From contig NZ_CP154261.1 of the NCBI RefSeq assembly GCF_039511225.1, positions 3,720,001 through 3,784,000 on the forward strand: a stretch of DNA of 64,000 nt, given 5' to 3'. The notes beneath the pieces were generated by a model. The model ran no database searches. It was not told the origin of the DNA and saw only the letters and a program-made list of their open reading frames with translations. This document shows, piece after piece, positions 54,388 to 63,778 of this stretch. The stretch's first letter is position 1, and each line of letters begins with the position of its first letter. Origin of the DNA: Sphingobacterium multivorum. Its GTDB lineage: Bacteria; Bacteroidota; Bacteroidia; Sphingobacteriales; Sphingobacteriaceae. The translations under genes and the position numbers were made by a program.

Positions 54388-55182
54388 ATGTCTATTATTG
54401 AAGCTATCATCCTTGCTATTATTGAAGGATTAACGGAGTTTTTGCCTGTATCTTCGACAGGTCATATGATCATTGCTACTGCACTAATGGGTATTCAACC
54501 CTCAGCCTTTGTTAAACTATTTACGATTGTCATCCAATTAGGAACGATATTATCCGTATTGGTGTTATACTACAAGCGTTTTTTTAAAACACTATCATTT
54601 TACTACAAATTGATCATTGCAGCTATCCCCGCCTCTGTGTTGGGTCTGCTATTCAACGATTATATTGATTCACTGTTAGAGAGCCCTTTAATGGTCGCCG
54701 TGATGTTGGTGGTCGGCGGTCTCGTTTTACTTTTTGTGGACAAGTGGTTCAACAAACCAACTGTTGAAGATTCGGACAAGGTTTCCTACAAACAAGCGTT
54801 TATGATCGGGGTATACCAATGTCTTGCATTAATCCCGGGCACCTCAAGATCTGCAAGCACAATTATTGGTGGTATGGCCGAGAAACTAACGCGTAAAGCT
54901 GCTGCCGAATTTTCCTTTTTCCTTGCTTTACCGATGATGTTTGGCGCTTCTGCAGTAAAACTTTTAAAGTTTTTTAAAGAAGGTAACACCTTCACAGGAG
55001 AAGAACTTAATTTGCTTATTATCGGAAATCTAATTGGTTTCGTTGTAGCAATCGTCGCTATTAAGTCTTTTATTGGCTTTTTGACCAAATATGGTTTTAA
55101 AGCATTTGGCTGGTACCGAATCATCGTTGGTGTTATTATTCTTGCCCTCCTACTTTCGGGTCATAGTTTACAAATTATCTAA
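54388..55182 (+). CDS. uppP: Undecaprenyl-diphosphate phosphatase
   Basis: Recycles the lipid carrier of peptidoglycan synthesis at the outer face of the inner membrane. 264 residues, about seven to eight helices. Catalytic motifs EGLTEFLPVSSTGH (14-27) and PGTSRSASTIIGG (near 150-162) are intact. Also known as BacA for bacitracin resistance. Middle of the ftsX cluster; 22 bases after DUF3098 and nine before truB. Confidence 0.97.
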   Translation: MSIIEAIILAIIEGLTEFLPVSSTGHMIIATALMGIQPSAFVKLFTIVIQLGTILSVLVLYYKRFFKTLSFYYKLIIAAIPASVLGLLFNDYIDSLLESPLMVAVMLVVGGLVLLFVDKWFNKPTVEDSDKVSYKQAFMIGVYQCLALIPGTSRSASTIIGGMAEKLTRKAAAEFSFFLALPMMFGASAVKLLKFFKEGNTFTGEELNLLIIGNLIGFVVAIVAIKSFIGFLTKYGFKAFGWYRIIVGVIILALLLSGHSLQII

Positions 55183-55191
55183 AATCTTTGG

Positions 55192-55914
55192 ATGGAAAAT
55201 ATAGAGGTTAGTGAAAACTCAGCAAAGTTCAATTTTGCTGAAGGAGAAATGTTGTTGATCGATAAACCTTTAACATGGACAAGTTTCGACGTGGTTGGTA
55301 AAGTTAGAAACTCAATCAAACCATTAAAATTAAAAGTTGGTCATGCAGGTACTTTAGATCCACTGGCAACGGGTCTACTCATTGTATGTACCGGAAAACT
55401 AACAAAAAAAATAGACAGCTACCAAGCTGAGGACAAAGAATACACGGGTTCGATCACCTTAGGAGCGACGACGCCTTCTTACGATCTGGAAACAGAAATT
55501 GACCAGACCTTTTCAATCGATCACATCACGGAGGACATGATCTTCGAAGCAGCAAAATCCTTTGAAGGCGATATTCAGCAATTTCCCCCTGCCCATTCAG
55601 CCATAAAAATTAATGGCGAGCGTGTCTATGAAAAGGCCCGTCGTGGCGAGGAGGTTGAAATAAAGTCCCGCCAGGTACATATCAATAGCTTTATCATTGA
55701 AAAAATCGAGCTCCCCAACGTATATTTTCGTATATCCTGTTCAAAAGGAACCTACATCAGATCGTTGGCCTACGATTTTGGAAAATTCTTACAGAGTGGA
55801 TCACATCTGAGTTCCTTGCGACGCACCAAAAGTGGAGATTATCGCGTAGAAAATGCTTGGAACCTTGAACAACTTATCGCTGAAATAAAACGTCATAAGG
55901 AAATCATTAAATAA
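55192..55914 (+). CDS. truB: tRNA pseudouridine-55 synthase
   Basis: Makes pseudouridine at position 55 in the T loop of tRNAs. 240 residues, a form without the C-terminal PUA domain. Motif GHAGTLDPLATGLL near 44-57 carries the catalytic Asp; KEYTGSITLGATTPSYDLE and RISCSKGTYIRSLAYDFG follow. Nine bases after uppP. Confidence 0.96.
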   Translation: MENIEVSENSAKFNFAEGEMLLIDKPLTWTSFDVVGKVRNSIKPLKLKVGHAGTLDPLATGLLIVCTGKLTKKIDSYQAEDKEYTGSITLGATTPSYDLETEIDQTFSIDHITEDMIFEAAKSFEGDIQQFPPAHSAIKINGERVYEKARRGEEVEIKSRQVHINSFIIEKIELPNVYFRISCSKGTYIRSLAYDFGKFLQSGSHLSSLRRTKSGDYRVENAWNLEQLIAEIKRHKEIIK

Positions 55915-55946
55915 CTTTACCGTCCCATTTTATTGATTCTTTATCT

Positions 55947-55954
55947 TATTTTTG
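55947..55954 (+). promoter_or_regulatory. TAnnTTTG promoter box of ribF
   Basis: TATTTTTG, 15 bases before the ribF ATG, so ribF can be transcribed apart from the upstream cluster. Confidence 0.5.
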
Positions 55955-55969
55955 CAAAAACTCCTATAA

Positions 55970-56944
55970 ATGAAAATCTACAGAAGTTTAGATGATTTCT
56001 CACCAGTTGAAAATGCAGTTGTAACCATCGGTACTTTCGATGGTGTTCATATTGGCCATCAAAAAATATTGGCTCACCTAAAGGAAGCAGCTCATAAAAT
56101 CAATGGTGAGACAATTTTGCTTACTTTTTTCCCACATCCACGATTGATTATCAATCCAGACGATGATAGTTTACGCCTGATCAATGATATCGAAGAAAAG
56201 GTCAGTCAATTAAGCAAAGTGGGAATTGACCACTTAATTATCATTCCTTTTTCCCGTGATTTTTCAAATCAGACTCCAGAAGAATACATTAGCAATGTTC
56301 TTGTCGGCAAACTGGGTACAAAAAAGATCGTAATAGGTTATGATCACCATTTCGGAAAAGATCGAAAAGGTACTATGGGCGATTTAGAACAGTTTGCATC
56401 TATATTTGACTACAGCGTTGACGAAATTCCAGAGCAAGATATCAATGATATTGCAGTGTCCTCTACACGCGTGCGTGAAGCGCTTATAAAAGGCGATATA
56501 AGAACGGCTAATCTCTATTTAGGTTATCCTTTTGAATTAACAGGAACTGTGATTAGAGGCGACCAAATTGGGCGTACAATCGGATTTCCAACAGCAAACC
56601 TCCAGGTTCACGAACCGCATAAATTAATACCGGCCTATGGCATTTATGCGGTCGAGGTATACATTTATAATCATATCCAAAACATCACTACGGGCGAGTA
56701 TAAAGAGGAAAGTCCAGTATCAATTGCGAAAGGCATGGGCTATATCGGTACCAGACCAACCGTTGATGGCATGAATCGGGCAATTGAAATCAGCCTTTTC
56801 GATTTTGATCAGGATATTTATGGCAAGACGCTACGCGTCAAGTTCCTTCATTTTATACGACATGATGAACGCTTTGACTCACTTGAAGAAATGAAAGCTC
56901 AGATCAAAGCAGACGAAGTCGAAATTAGAAGTCTTATTGGTTAG
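55970..56944 (+). CDS. ribF: Bifunctional riboflavin kinase / FAD synthetase
   Basis: Makes FMN from riboflavin and then FAD. 324 residues. The N-terminal adenylyltransferase has GTFDGVHIGHQKIL near 22-35, GYDHHFGKDRKG near 124 and the SSTRVREALIKG loop; the C-terminal flavokinase has IGFPTANLQV near 205 and YIGTRPTVDG near 260. It follows truB by 55 bases with its own promoter box. Confidence 0.96.
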   Translation: MKIYRSLDDFSPVENAVVTIGTFDGVHIGHQKILAHLKEAAHKINGETILLTFFPHPRLIINPDDDSLRLINDIEEKVSQLSKVGIDHLIIIPFSRDFSNQTPEEYISNVLVGKLGTKKIVIGYDHHFGKDRKGTMGDLEQFASIFDYSVDEIPEQDINDIAVSSTRVREALIKGDIRTANLYLGYPFELTGTVIRGDQIGRTIGFPTANLQVHEPHKLIPAYGIYAVEVYIYNHIQNITTGEYKEESPVSIAKGMGYIGTRPTVDGMNRAIEISLFDFDQDIYGKTLRVKFLHFIRHDERFDSLEEMKAQIKADEVEIRSLIG

Positions 56945-56955
56945 AACAAGTCTGT

Positions 56956-57003
56956 TAGCTATAAAACAAAAAGCGGGAATTCCCGCTTTTTGTTTTATAG
57001 CTA
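56956..57003. terminator. Perfect 48-bp palindromic terminator between ribF and aroQ
   Basis: Arms of 24 bases (56956-56979 and 56980-57003) are exact reverse complements, centre GGGAA|TTCCC. GC core AAGCGGG with flanking A and T runs makes it a terminator in both directions. Confidence 0.93.
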
Positions 57004-57031
57004 TTTTTTCTCTTCCTTGCAAAAGAAGATA

Positions 57032-57451
57032 TTATTTAATAAATGCCTCGATTCCCAATCTGTAACTATCCAAACCAAAACCACAGATCACCCCTTTACA
57101 ATTCTTTGCGAGGAACGAATGATGGCGAAATTCCTCTCTTTGATGGACATTGCTTATGTGAACTTCGATAACTGGTGTTGTGATTGCTGCAATTGCATCG
57201 CCAATCGCAACTGAAGTGTGTGTATAAGCTCCAGCATTCAATACAATTCCATCAAATTCAAAGCCGACTTCGTGTATCTTATCGATTAATCCCCCTTCAG
57301 AATTGCTTTGAAAATAGGCTAATTCCACCGTTTCAAATTGTTGTTTTAGTTCTTCAAAATAGCTCAGGAAGTCCTGGCTACCATAAATTGATTTCTCCCT
57401 TACACCCAACAAATTCAAATTTGGGCCATTCAATATGAGGATTTTTTTCAT
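57032..57451 (-). CDS. aroQ: 3-dehydroquinate dehydratase, type II
   Basis: Third step of the shikimate pathway. 139 residues from ATG 57451 (MKKILILNGPNLNLLGVRE); ten more codons upstream are not supported. The lid-loop Arg and catalytic Tyr are in VREKSIYGS, the substrate-binding ILNAGAYTHTSVAIGDAI is near 75, and the catalytic His lies in HISNVHQREEFRHHS near 102. Short, intact, single-gene unit. Confidence 0.96.
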   Translation of the reverse strand: MKKILILNGPNLNLLGVREKSIYGSQDFLSYFEELKQQFETVELAYFQSNSEGGLIDKIHEVGFEFDGIVLNAGAYTHTSVAIGDAIAAITTPVIEVHISNVHQREEFRHHSFLAKNCKGVICGFGLDSYRLGIEAFIK

Positions 57452-57631
57452 TGGAATATCATTAGTTTTGTGCTGGTCCATTGGCTAACTAAGCGAACCC
57501 TTGCCATTTTCTGTCTAAGTAAATCTTTTTTAAACCGTAATACATCGTAAGAAGGGATCGTCAACGATCGAATATTTATTTTAATTGTACCCAAGTTGTC
57601 TTCCCTAATTGTCAATTTGTGCTAAAACTAA

Positions 57632-57687
57632 ATTTAAAAACAAACTATATTGGTTTTATAGCATTTATCGCCAAATCAATATAGTTT
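57632..57687 (-). terminator. Candidate terminator after the RemB-like gene
   Basis: Eleven-bp arms AAACTATATTG (57642-57652) and CAATATAGTTT (57677-57687) with a 24-base loop; U-rich beyond on the minus strand. AT-rich stem, so moderate confidence. Confidence 0.5.
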
Positions 57688-57717
57688 ATTTTAATTTAGA
57701 TCGGTTTATAAAAATTT

Positions 57718-59391
57718 CTATAAATCGTTATAAATTGCCCGGAAACTTGAACGAAGTCCAAATGACACTACGCCAGATTTATTGACTACAGGTGTTTCAT
57801 ATTGTGCTTTTGCGTAACGTTGGGTATAACCAAGTTCTAAACGGAGGTTATACTTGGGATTAAGCACATAGGCAGCCTTAGCATCCGCATAATAGATATT
57901 ATTCTTTATTCCTTGGGCAATATGATTTCCATATAGATTTGGTATTGTATTATAGGATTGGAAGATGTTACCGCCCATATTACTTCCATCAGGCAGATCA
58001 AGTCCATTTTGGGTAAACATACCCTGTAACGAAAAGTCCCATCTATCCCATGCATAATTCACAAGGCCAACAAGCTCTCTAAAGTTTGCCCCTTTCGGAT
58101 GAGCCAACGGTTCGGCATTGTTGCTATAGTTTGAATACGATTTAAAGTGTGCGTAAGTATATGGTCTGGCTGTATTATACTCAGCTAAAAAGTTCAGGTT
58201 TTTCACACCAAACATATCATATCCCCTGACACCAACTTGTGCTCCCCATTTGTTGTGCGCATATCCATTCCCGGCAAAAAACTCTTTCGCGGTAAACTCC
58301 CCCAATAAGAACTGACCATATGCCGTCAAATTATAGGGTAGTTTATATTTGGAAGTCAATCCCAAAAACATTTTGTCCGGCGAAGTACGATTATTATTTT
58401 CAACAGGTCGGATAAAGATAATTGGACTTAGATAACTGAAATCAAAACCTCTTTTTCCAGCTTCATCTTGGGCAGCCCAAACAACAGATTGAAAAAATCC
58501 TATTGATAACTTATTGGTTACATTCCAGTCCAAATATTGGAAAGCCCCCCATTTTTTTCCATCCCCCAAACGTGTGTTATTCTGTCCCTCCATAGGAGTT
58601 GTACCAGTCAAATCCTGTCTAGGATGCGTCGGATCATTCATGTAGGCCCAGATCGACGTATATTGAACGTTTCCTATCGTGCCGGTCAACTTCAAATGTG
58701 CATAGTTTGAAGAAAAATCCGATAACAGCATGGATCTATACCCGTCTCCAATAAAGTTCTTGTCATAGGCCAACGTCGCTTGAATATACTTATGTGCGTC
58801 ATAGGTCATACTGGCTGTCGCATACATCCAGTCCATTTTATTTTTGGACTGAAATTTTGTATTTCCTTGACCAGGGATAACTTTATTAGCAACGATATAG
58901 TCATCCAAATATTTGGGAAATACCGCCTGACTTTCAAATGCGGAAGTATTGAATGTAAATTTATTACCTACGTTCAATCCCACCTGAAATCCTCTGCTAT
59001 TCATCCATGTCCGACGCTTGTCGCCTAACATATCCTTTCCAATATAAAGATCCGGTAAAAAATCAGCATAGAATGTATAATCTTCTTTCTCAACCTGCAC
59101 CAGATGTTCATTAAAAATCTTACGCATAAACCAATTGGACGAAGAAACAGGCTTATTGGATTGGATTGAATCAAACTTGGCTAACAATAAAGAGTCTTTG
59201 ATGACGAATGGTTTAGCAGCAGTGTGCATCCTCGTTTCAGTAGAATAAACCGCATCGTTCATTTTTTGATAAAAATGATACGAATAAGGCTGACTCTTAA
59301 TCTGGGCAAAACCGCCGAAGGAAATACCTACCCCCATGCTTGCCAGCACAATTCGGAGTAAATTATTATTTTTTGTTATATTAAGCCTCAT
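57718..59391 (-). CDS. RemB-like outer-membrane protein
   Basis: 557 residues. Signal peptide (MRLNITKNNNLLRIVLASMGVGISFGGFAQ). The mature part is rich in alternating aromatic strands typical of a beta-barrel (YTFYADFLPDLYIGKD, TWMNSRGFQVG, ATLAYDKNFIGDGYRSMLLSDFSSNYAHLKLTG, FLAEYNTARPYTYAH), ending in an aromatic-rich segment. The pattern IGDGYRSLLLSD is what I associate with gliding-motility protein RemB and Wzi-like capsule proteins. Sphingobacterium does not usually glide, so an export or surface-sugar role is as likely. Function not proven. Confidence 0.75.
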   Translation of the reverse strand: MRLNITKNNNLLRIVLASMGVGISFGGFAQIKSQPYSYHFYQKMNDAVYSTETRMHTAAKPFVIKDSLLLAKFDSIQSNKPVSSSNWFMRKIFNEHLVQVEKEDYTFYADFLPDLYIGKDMLGDKRRTWMNSRGFQVGLNVGNKFTFNTSAFESQAVFPKYLDDYIVANKVIPGQGNTKFQSKNKMDWMYATASMTYDAHKYIQATLAYDKNFIGDGYRSMLLSDFSSNYAHLKLTGTIGNVQYTSIWAYMNDPTHPRQDLTGTTPMEGQNNTRLGDGKKWGAFQYLDWNVTNKLSIGFFQSVVWAAQDEAGKRGFDFSYLSPIIFIRPVENNNRTSPDKMFLGLTSKYKLPYNLTAYGQFLLGEFTAKEFFAGNGYAHNKWGAQVGVRGYDMFGVKNLNFLAEYNTARPYTYAHFKSYSNYSNNAEPLAHPKGANFRELVGLVNYAWDRWDFSLQGMFTQNGLDLPDGSNMGGNIFQSYNTIPNLYGNHIAQGIKNNIYYADAKAAYVLNPKYNLRLELGYTQRYAKAQYETPVVNKSGVVSFGLRSSFRAIYNDL

Positions 59392-59586
59392 AAAATTATT
59401 TCAAAGATTATTTTTTCTAGCAAAATGCATTCCTAAACGCAAATTAACCGAATAAAAATGACTTTATTCCTATGTTCAGTCAATTTTATAATGCTAAATC
59501 GTATTTGCTATTCCTTTTATTCAAAAATATTTATATCTTGCATATTAGTAAATAACCTTATAACATAAAAATCAGTCCTAGCAAGC

Positions 59587-61002
59587 ATGAAACGCAGAAC
59601 ATTTATCCAAAACGCAAGCCTGTTAACCGCGGGTGCACTTACAAGCAAATTTTCATTTGCTCAAGAACATTCTTTTCCCACTGTACGGACAAGTAAAGAG
59701 AAAAGACTTTTCTCGAGCAAGGTCATCGAAGATGCCATTGTAGAATTTCAGAAAAATGTTAAAAATAAGGAACTGGCCTGGTTATTTAACAACTGCTTTC
59801 CGAATACCCTAGACACGACTGTATTTCCCTATGTCCAAAACGGAAGAAATTACACCTATGTAATTACAGGGGATATTGATGCCATGTGGTTGCGCGATAG
59901 CAGTGCGCAGGTATGGCCATACCTCCCTTTTATGAAAAAGGACAAAAAGCTTCAGGATCTTATTGTTGGCCTAATCCAAAAACAGAGTAAATGCATCAAC
60001 ATTGATCCCTATGCCAATGCATTTTACAATGATCCAACAAAGAAAGGCGAATGGTTCAGTGATCACACAAATATGAAACCTGGAATCCATGAACGAAAAT
60101 GGGAAATCGATTCATTGTGTTATCCAATTCGATTAGCTTATCATTATTGGAAAGAAACGAATGACAGCAGTCCATTTAATGAAGAATGGTTAGAAGCGCA
60201 ACATAAAATATATCAGACATTCGTTGAGCAACAGCGCAAAGATAGTCTGGGCCCATACAAATTTGAACGTACAACCTCCAGAGGCTCCGATACATTACAG
60301 GTAGATGGCTACGGATACCCAGTAAATCCAGTTGGTTTGATCTGCTCCAGTTTTAGACCATCAGACGATTCTACCATTTTCTCCTTTCTTATTCCATCCA
60401 ATTTATTTGCGATCGTTAGTCTTAGACAATCTGCCGAAATTTTGAAAAAGGTTAAAAATGAACATGAACTCGCTGCCAAAATGGAAACGCTGGCGAATGA
60501 GGTCGAAACAGCGGTCAATACATATGGTATTATCGACCATCCGACACTAGGCCGAATATATGCCTTTGAGGTAGACGGTTTTTCCAGCCATCTTATGATG
60601 GATGATGCAAATATTCCGAGTTTACTGGCTCTACCTTATTTAGGGGCTGTCGATCTAAATAACGAAGTTTATCAACGTACGCGTAACTTTGTTTTGTCTG
60701 ATAAAAATCCATTCTTTTTTAAAGGAACAGCAGCAGAAGGCATTGGCGGACCTCACATAGGAAGAGATATGATCTGGCCGATGTCCATTATTATGCGAGC
60801 GCAAACTTCGACAAATGATGACGAGATTCGCAATTGCATTAAAACATTGGTCAATACGCACGGTGGAACTGGATTTATGCATGAATCTTTTCATAAAAAC
60901 GATCCTAAAAAATTCACAAGACATTGGTTTGCTTGGACAAATACATTATTTGGCGAATTAATTTGGAAAATTTATAAAGAGAAGCCATCTTTGCTTCAAT
61001 AA
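59587..61002 (+). CDS. Glycoside hydrolase family 125 (exo-alpha-1,6-mannosidase)
   Basis: 471 residues. Twin-arginine-like signal MKRRTFIQNASLLTAGAL ending near FAQ, so exported. The (alpha/alpha)6 barrel carries family motifs GDIDAMWLRDSSAQVWPY near 96-113, LQVDGYGYPVNPVGLI, SSFRPSDD and GTAAEGIGGPHIGRDMIWPMS. GH125 enzymes are metal-independent and remove alpha-1,6-linked mannose from N-glycans or mannans. Direction and spacing suggest a single-gene unit; murI follows 53 bases later behind a strong inverted repeat. Confidence 0.93.
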   Translation: MKRRTFIQNASLLTAGALTSKFSFAQEHSFPTVRTSKEKRLFSSKVIEDAIVEFQKNVKNKELAWLFNNCFPNTLDTTVFPYVQNGRNYTYVITGDIDAMWLRDSSAQVWPYLPFMKKDKKLQDLIVGLIQKQSKCINIDPYANAFYNDPTKKGEWFSDHTNMKPGIHERKWEIDSLCYPIRLAYHYWKETNDSSPFNEEWLEAQHKIYQTFVEQQRKDSLGPYKFERTTSRGSDTLQVDGYGYPVNPVGLICSSFRPSDDSTIFSFLIPSNLFAIVSLRQSAEILKKVKNEHELAAKMETLANEVETAVNTYGIIDHPTLGRIYAFEVDGFSSHLMMDDANIPSLLALPYLGAVDLNNEVYQRTRNFVLSDKNPFFFKGTAAEGIGGPHIGRDMIWPMSIIMRAQTSTNDDEIRNCIKTLVNTHGGTGFMHESFHKNDPKKFTRHWFAWTNTLFGELIWKIYKEKPSLLQ

Positions 61003-61013
61003 AGCTGAAACTT

Positions 61014-61057
61014 ATAACACAATGTTATAAGTGGAAGAACTTATAACATTGTGTTAT
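61014..61057. promoter_or_regulatory. Inverted repeat covering the murI start codon
   Basis: Perfect 19-bp arms (61014-61032 and 61039-61057; right arm ACTTATAACATTGTGTTAT) around the hexanucleotide GGAAGA. The right arm ends on the first two bases of the murI ATG. The left arm also holds the nested palindrome CTTATAACA/TGTTATAAG. It could fold in RNA to hide the start, serve as a repressor site in DNA, or terminate the preceding transcript. Confidence 0.7.
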
Positions 61058-61880
61058 GGATAATTTATCAAAACCAGGTGCGATTGGTATTTTTGACTCC
61101 GGTTACGGAGGACTCTCCGTATTTAAGGAAATTCAACATCTTTTACCTCAGTATGATTATATCTATTTAGGAGATAATGCTCGGGTCCCTTATGGTACAC
61201 GGTCCTTTGAAACCGTTTATAACTATACCAAACAATGTGTTTTTAAACTATTTGATCTGGGTTGTAACCTTGTTATTCTGGCATGTAACACTGCTTCAGC
61301 AAAAGCATTAAGGACTATTCAACAGCATGATCTTCCCCCTGGAAAAAAAGTCCTCGGCGTCATCAGACCAACTACCGAAATTGTACACAATTTTACGAAA
61401 ACGAATAAGATCGGGATTTTAGCTACTACGGGAACGGTAAAATCTGAATCCTATAAAATAGAAATACACAAATTCAATCCAGAAATAGAAGTTTTTCAAC
61501 ACGACTGCCCATTTTGGGTCCCTTTAGTAGAAAATAACGAAATCAATACAGAAGGCGCTCATTACTTTGTAGAAAAAGATATTCGGGAACTTTTACAACA
61601 GTCCGATCAGATCGACACCATTGTGCTTGCCTGTACCCACTATCCATTATTGCTGCCCGTAATCAAAAAATATACACCAAGCTATATCAATATCATTTCT
61701 CAGGGTCCAATTGTTGCAAATAGCTTAAGGGACTATCTCCATCGTCATCAGGAAATTGAAACACTTTGTTCCCAAAATGGGCAATTGGCTTTCTATACGA
61801 CAGATGATCCGACAGACTTTGAAAGTAAAGCGAAAATATTTTTTGGACAACCAATAGCCGCAAGCCACATCAGTGTTTAA
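61056..61880 (+). CDS. murI: Glutamate racemase
   Basis: Makes D-glutamate for peptidoglycan. 274 residues. The catalytic cysteines lie in LVILACNTASAKA (Cys77) and LACTHYPLLLPV (near 185); FDSGYGGLSVF (13-23) and LGDNARVPYG (38-47) are family blocks. The start codon is embedded in a strong inverted repeat, an arrangement that could limit expression. The usual start is kept because the family N-terminus (PGAIGIFDSG) begins within ten residues of it. Confidence 0.96.
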   Translation: MDNLSKPGAIGIFDSGYGGLSVFKEIQHLLPQYDYIYLGDNARVPYGTRSFETVYNYTKQCVFKLFDLGCNLVILACNTASAKALRTIQQHDLPPGKKVLGVIRPTTEIVHNFTKTNKIGILATTGTVKSESYKIEIHKFNPEIEVFQHDCPFWVPLVENNEINTEGAHYFVEKDIRELLQQSDQIDTIVLACTHYPLLLPVIKKYTPSYINIISQGPIVANSLRDYLHRHQEIETLCSQNGQLAFYTTDDPTDFESKAKIFFGQPIAASHISV

Positions 61881-61951
61881 CAAATAAAAGGCAATGATTT
61901 TTAAAACTTTTACTTCCTGGTCTTCGTTATGTTGATAAAAAGGCTAGTACA

Positions 61952-62197
61952 ATGAAAAAGAACTTTATAACCATTGCTTACAATCAGGATACACAACATT
62001 GTGAATCCAAAGAATTTTCAAGTATTCAGGAAAGTGCAGATTATTTTAAAACTTTCGAGACATCTGCCCAGCCTAACTATGTACCCGTGTGTATCTACAA
62101 TTTAAACACAAACACGATTCTGGACATAAGTGATTATTATGTAAACAAGGAAACTGAACTCCACCGAATCGTAAAACACTGCCTGGCGGAAAAATAA
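61952..62197 (+). CDS. Small protein of unknown function
   Basis: 81 residues, soluble, with two cysteines and many Asn, Tyr and acidic residues (MKKNFITIAYNQDTQHCESKEF ... NTILDISDYYVNKE). I do not recognise a family. It stands alone between murI and the sugar dehydrogenase; the spacing (71 bases after murI) allows read-through. The codon use looks like the neighbours, so I think it is real. Confidence 0.6.
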   Translation: MKKNFITIAYNQDTQHCESKEFSSIQESADYFKTFETSAQPNYVPVCIYNLNTNTILDISDYYVNKETELHRIVKHCLAEK

Positions 62198-62352
62198 CTC
62201 TTTTAATATTTAAAATCTATTGGCTGGCTAGCATCCTCCCTTTCTGATTAATATGAGTTATATATTTATATTATTACATTCTGTAAAATAATATTTCATT
62301 AATTTTTAATATCTTCAAGCAGATAATCAGACCAAAAAACAACTAACAGATA

Positions 62353-63606
62353 ATGAAAACCAAACTGACAATAAGCCTCTTAACAGTATCTTTAGGATTA
62401 GCCGCATGTAATTCCAACCATGCGAATTCAAATTCAAGTTCGGATAGCAGTACAAATGCTGCAACTGACACAACAAGCTACCCTCCGGTTGAAACACAAA
62501 AGGCAAACACAAGTTATAAACCAGCATTTGCTGGACAAACGAGAATCCAGGGTGCAAAGACAAGCACGCCATTTGAGGGTAAAGTAATTGCCGAGGGATT
62601 AAAATCTCCTTGGGGTATAACTGCGCTGCCTGATGGCCGACTATTAATCTCAGAAAAAGAAGGTGATTTTCGCATTGCAACGGCGGACGGTAAGTTAAGT
62701 GAACCAATTAAAGGTTTACCTCAAGTCAATAGCAGTGGACAAGGTGGGCTTTTGGGATTACGCCTTGATCCAAAATTCGAATCAAACCGTATGATTTATT
62801 GGGTTTTCTCTGATAATACCGCTGCCGGCACGTTGACGGCTGTTGCAAAGGGAAAACTGTCAGCAGACGAGAAATCGATCGAAGGTGCTAAGGTTATCTA
62901 TCAAGCTACTCCGGCTCATAAGGGGAATCTGCATTATGGTGGCCGTATTATCTTTGATAAAGAAGGAAACATTATTTTAAGTACGGGTGAAAGATCTGAT
63001 TTGGTTACAAGACCATTAGCGCAAGATCTAAATGCTGCATTAGGAAAGATCTTACGGATCACTACTGATGGACAGCCTGCTCCAGGAAATCCATTTATAG
63101 GCAAGTCAAATGTCCGTCCGGAAATTTACAGTTATGGACATCGCAATCCTCAGGGACTCGCTTTACACCCGGAAACTGGCGATCTTTGGGAAACCGAATT
63201 TGGTCCGCGGGGCGGCGACGAGCTGAACAGAATTGAAGCGGGAAAGAATTATGGATGGCCAACCATTACCTATGGTATAGAGTATAAAGGCGATAAAGTT
63301 GGTGCGGGTATACAACAAAAAGACGGCCTGGAACAACCGGTCTATTATTGGGATCCAGTCCTCTCTCCTAGTGGCATTACATTCTATACCGGACAAAATA
63401 TTCCAGAATGGAAGAACAATCTCTTTATTTGTGGGTTGAGCAGCATGCACATTGCCAGAATTATACTTAAGGATAACAAGGTTGTTGGCGAAGAACGTCT
63501 TCTAGGCAACGAAGGTCAGCGATTTAGAGATATCACGCAGGGCCAAGACGGTGCACTGTACGCGATAACAGATATCGGAAAATTGTATAAAATTGATAAA
63601 AAATAA
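62353..63606 (+). CDS. PQQ-dependent aldose sugar dehydrogenase-like lipoprotein
   Basis: 417 residues. Lipobox GLAAC (Cys19), then a Ser/Asn/Thr-rich linker to about 70. The six-blade propeller has the soluble-glucose-dehydrogenase pattern: LKSPWGITALPDGRLLISEKEG near 82, GQGGLLGLRLDPKF, HYGGRIIFDKEGNIILSTGER, YGHRNPQGLALHPETGDLWETEFGPRGGDELNRI (His of the active site) and NYGWPTITYG. It oxidises aldoses with PQQ in the periplasm if the cofactor is available; no PQQ synthesis genes are seen here. Confidence 0.92.
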   Translation: MKTKLTISLLTVSLGLAACNSNHANSNSSSDSSTNAATDTTSYPPVETQKANTSYKPAFAGQTRIQGAKTSTPFEGKVIAEGLKSPWGITALPDGRLLISEKEGDFRIATADGKLSEPIKGLPQVNSSGQGGLLGLRLDPKFESNRMIYWVFSDNTAAGTLTAVAKGKLSADEKSIEGAKVIYQATPAHKGNLHYGGRIIFDKEGNIILSTGERSDLVTRPLAQDLNAALGKILRITTDGQPAPGNPFIGKSNVRPEIYSYGHRNPQGLALHPETGDLWETEFGPRGGDELNRIEAGKNYGWPTITYGIEYKGDKVGAGIQQKDGLEQPVYYWDPVLSPSGITFYTGQNIPEWKNNLFICGLSSMHIARIILKDNKVVGEERLLGNEGQRFRDITQGQDGALYAITDIGKLYKIDKK

Positions 63607-63619
63607 ATATTCGATTCAG

Positions 63620-63650
63620 CGCAGCCCCCCTCAACTGGGCTGCGTTTTTT
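63620..63650 (+). terminator. Terminator of the sugar dehydrogenase gene
   Basis: Eight-bp GC-rich stem CGCAGCCC / GGGCTGCG with a nine-base loop, then TTTTTT. Confidence 0.92.
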
Positions 63651-63778
63651 ATATTAGCCTAAAAACCATCCTTTCAACTATTTTTACTAAAGGTACTCCC
63701 TATACTTTGTTTAAACATGACACAGAATCTAGTTTGGCTCGATTATTGATAAAATATATCGAATCAATAAATTATTAT

